Shown here piece after piece: positions 62,958-64,000 of a DNA stretch of 64,000 bases. Made by a program: the position numbers and the translations under genes. The DNA lies in the NCBI RefSeq assembly GCF_964275005.1, contig NC_092704.1, forward strand, positions 11,038,871 to 11,102,870, written 5' to 3'. The DNA comes from Diadema setosum (lineage: Eukaryota; Echinodermata; Echinoidea; Diadematoida; Diadematidae). Numbering within the stretch: position 1 is the first letter of the stretch; the number at the start of each line of letters is the position of its first letter. The notes under the pieces are model-generated. The model made no database searches, was not told where the DNA came from, and saw only the letters and a list, made by a program, of their open reading frames with translations.

Positions 62958-63866
62958 CTGAAAACAAGAATAAGAAATGAGAGGAACAAGAAATTATATA
63001 TTGACATCAGAATGTAAATGTAAATCATATCAAGACAATTAAGACGCTGTATATGAGGCCTAATTGAACAATTTAATGTGAGTGGCTTGTGCACATTTTC
63101 CTGAAGCAAAAAGTTTATGGTGGGAATGTAAACAGATGTAGGTATATACATGCATTTTTTTCTTTATTTGGTGTCATTAATTATAGAAACATAAGTGAAA
63201 TACTAGTTCTGAGTTTGTAGGTTTGGTTCAGTGGATGGGCTGATCAATATACAGCCCCCTTAATGAAGCAATAATAAACATAAATATTATAGATGAAAAC
63301 ATACATTTTGCAACACCATATCGTTGTGGAGTACATTTTGGATTCAGGATAATAAGTTCACGCTATATCAATACGCTGTCAATGTTCTTGTCATTGTCTA
63401 TAGATAAATAGATTAAACGTGGGGCATTGTGTCCCCCTCCACTGAATGAACCATAATTTTGAAATATCAAATCGATGTGGCCATATTGTTTGAGTGTGAG
63501 CGGTGTTGTGTTTGTCTGTGTGCGCGTGTGCTTGCTTGTCACTCACTGCACTAAGTCCAGCAGGTCACTATGGAAAAAGACTGGAAAAAATAATTATTAA
63601 ATGCATCTCTTAAAAATGATCAATAGTGCTGGTGCTGACTTACCAACCGTTCCTGGACTAGCGAACAGAGCGTGCAGAACCAAATAAGGAGCAGGTCATT
63701 CGTGTAGGACCCCTGCAGAAAACAAAATTGAGAAACAGGCATGATTATGCATTCGAACAGTATATATATATTTTTTTATTATTACTCACCTCGTTGTAGT
63801 GTTCATTTTTTTTCCAATCCCAAGATAGAAAAGCAAGATGTATACAGATTACACAAGGGAGAAGAT
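62913..63866 (-). CDS. PLAC8-family protein, 3' part (three exons, 5' end outside window)
   Basis: Exons 63790-63866, 63644-63712 and 62913-62957 (minus) join in one open frame with clean signals: acceptors TCTCTCCAG, TTTTCTGCAG, TTGTTTTCAG; donors GAG/GTGAGT and TTG/GTAAGT. They read LLPCVICIHLAF, then KKNEHYNE-GSYTNDLLLIW, then FCTLCSLVQERL-EWEGI, ending GGQAMARE and TAA. The pattern (Y)x(I)xGSxxxDxxxxxxCxxCxLxQE is the C-terminal half of the cysteine-rich PLAC8 domain, found in small, often membrane-associated proteins. The usual Ile between Y-N and E-G-S is absent, one residue short of the family spacing. The N-terminal Cys cluster is not in view. Function is not known. The call rests on the motif, with no database check. 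Confidence 0.6.
63644..63712 (-). CDS. PLAC8-like exon B (core motif)
   Basis: 69 bases, 23 codons, phase 0 at both ends. It encodes GSYTNDLLLIWFCTLCSLVQ, the most diagnostic part. Confidence 0.65.
63790..63866 (-). CDS. PLAC8-like exon A (first in view)
   Basis: 77 bases, entering with two bases of a split codon. It contains one PCVIC pair of cysteines and the basic WDWKKNEHYNE segment. It could instead be an internal artefact if the true upstream exon does not join in phase 1. Confidence 0.5.
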
Positions 63867-64000
63867 CTGGAGAGAAAATATTCGAATGAAAATGATGTGG
63901 GATCGACATAACAGAGGGTCAGCGGCAGCTCAGTGTGCAGGCTCCATTATTATAGAGCACACCAATCTACACAATGTTTCGGTACTTTAAAGTATAAGAT

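Noticed and set aside
62831-63151. The 106-codon minus-strand frame ending CRRDLYFKSRTPAKCCHK
   Set aside because: It runs through the intron in front of exon C in a different frame from the spliced PLAC8-like reading, and the splice signals favour the latter.

Overview
The window is animal DNA: AT-rich, with intron-containing genes, conventional GT/AG splice sites and a very high load of short palindromic transposons, microsatellites and LINE/SINE remnants. The repeat style (TTAA-flanked MITEs, minisatellites of the TTTGACCTTTGACC type, long CA, AT and TAG tracts) and an intronless rhodopsin-class receptor suggest a marine deuterostome, most likely an echinoderm such as a sea urchin. The species cannot be fixed from the sequence alone.

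Three genes can be supported. (1) A complete single-exon class A GPCR lies at 11029-12099 (+), 356 residues, with seven transmembrane segments and an in-frame stop just upstream of its start. (2) A complete five-exon gene for the mitochondrial nuclease EXOG spans 16072-46856 (+). Its exons join in phase to give 366 residues, very close to the 368 of human EXOG, with the SRGHMAPA catalytic motif and the NN..WN..E metal-binding segment intact. Its introns of 16.3, 1.8, 9.3 and 2.2 kb carry most of the repeats in the window. (3) At the right edge, 62913-63866 (-), lie three exons that look like the 3' end of a PLAC8-family gene whose 5' part is outside the window. The three genes show no evident functional link.

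Layout. 1-10.9 kb: no confident gene; telomere-like mobile elements, a degenerate tandem array, AT/CA tracts with long hairpins, and a 5'-truncated LINE. 10.9-12.1 kb: the GPCR. 12.6-13.3 kb: a minisatellite bounded by inverted repeats. 15.1-15.7 kb: an inverted-repeat element just upstream of EXOG. 16.1-46.9 kb: EXOG, whose first intron holds pogo-like and TTAA elements, a three-level nest of insertions with a 622-bp higher-order satellite (21.0-23.7 kb) and a 1.6-kb foldback element with minisatellite arms (27.4-29.0 kb). 47-62.9 kb: gene-poor DNA with further palindromic elements, including a GC-rich family that also occurs inverted in EXOG intron 3. 62.9-63.9 kb: PLAC8-like exons.

The most notable points are two copies of a roughly 207-bp element with telomere-like interior and perfect 8-bp target duplications, the foldback minisatellite element, the higher-order satellite inside a terminal-inverted-repeat element, and at least ten elements flanked by TTAA. 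No CRISPR array, rRNA gene, true tRNA gene or LTR/virus-like element was recognised.
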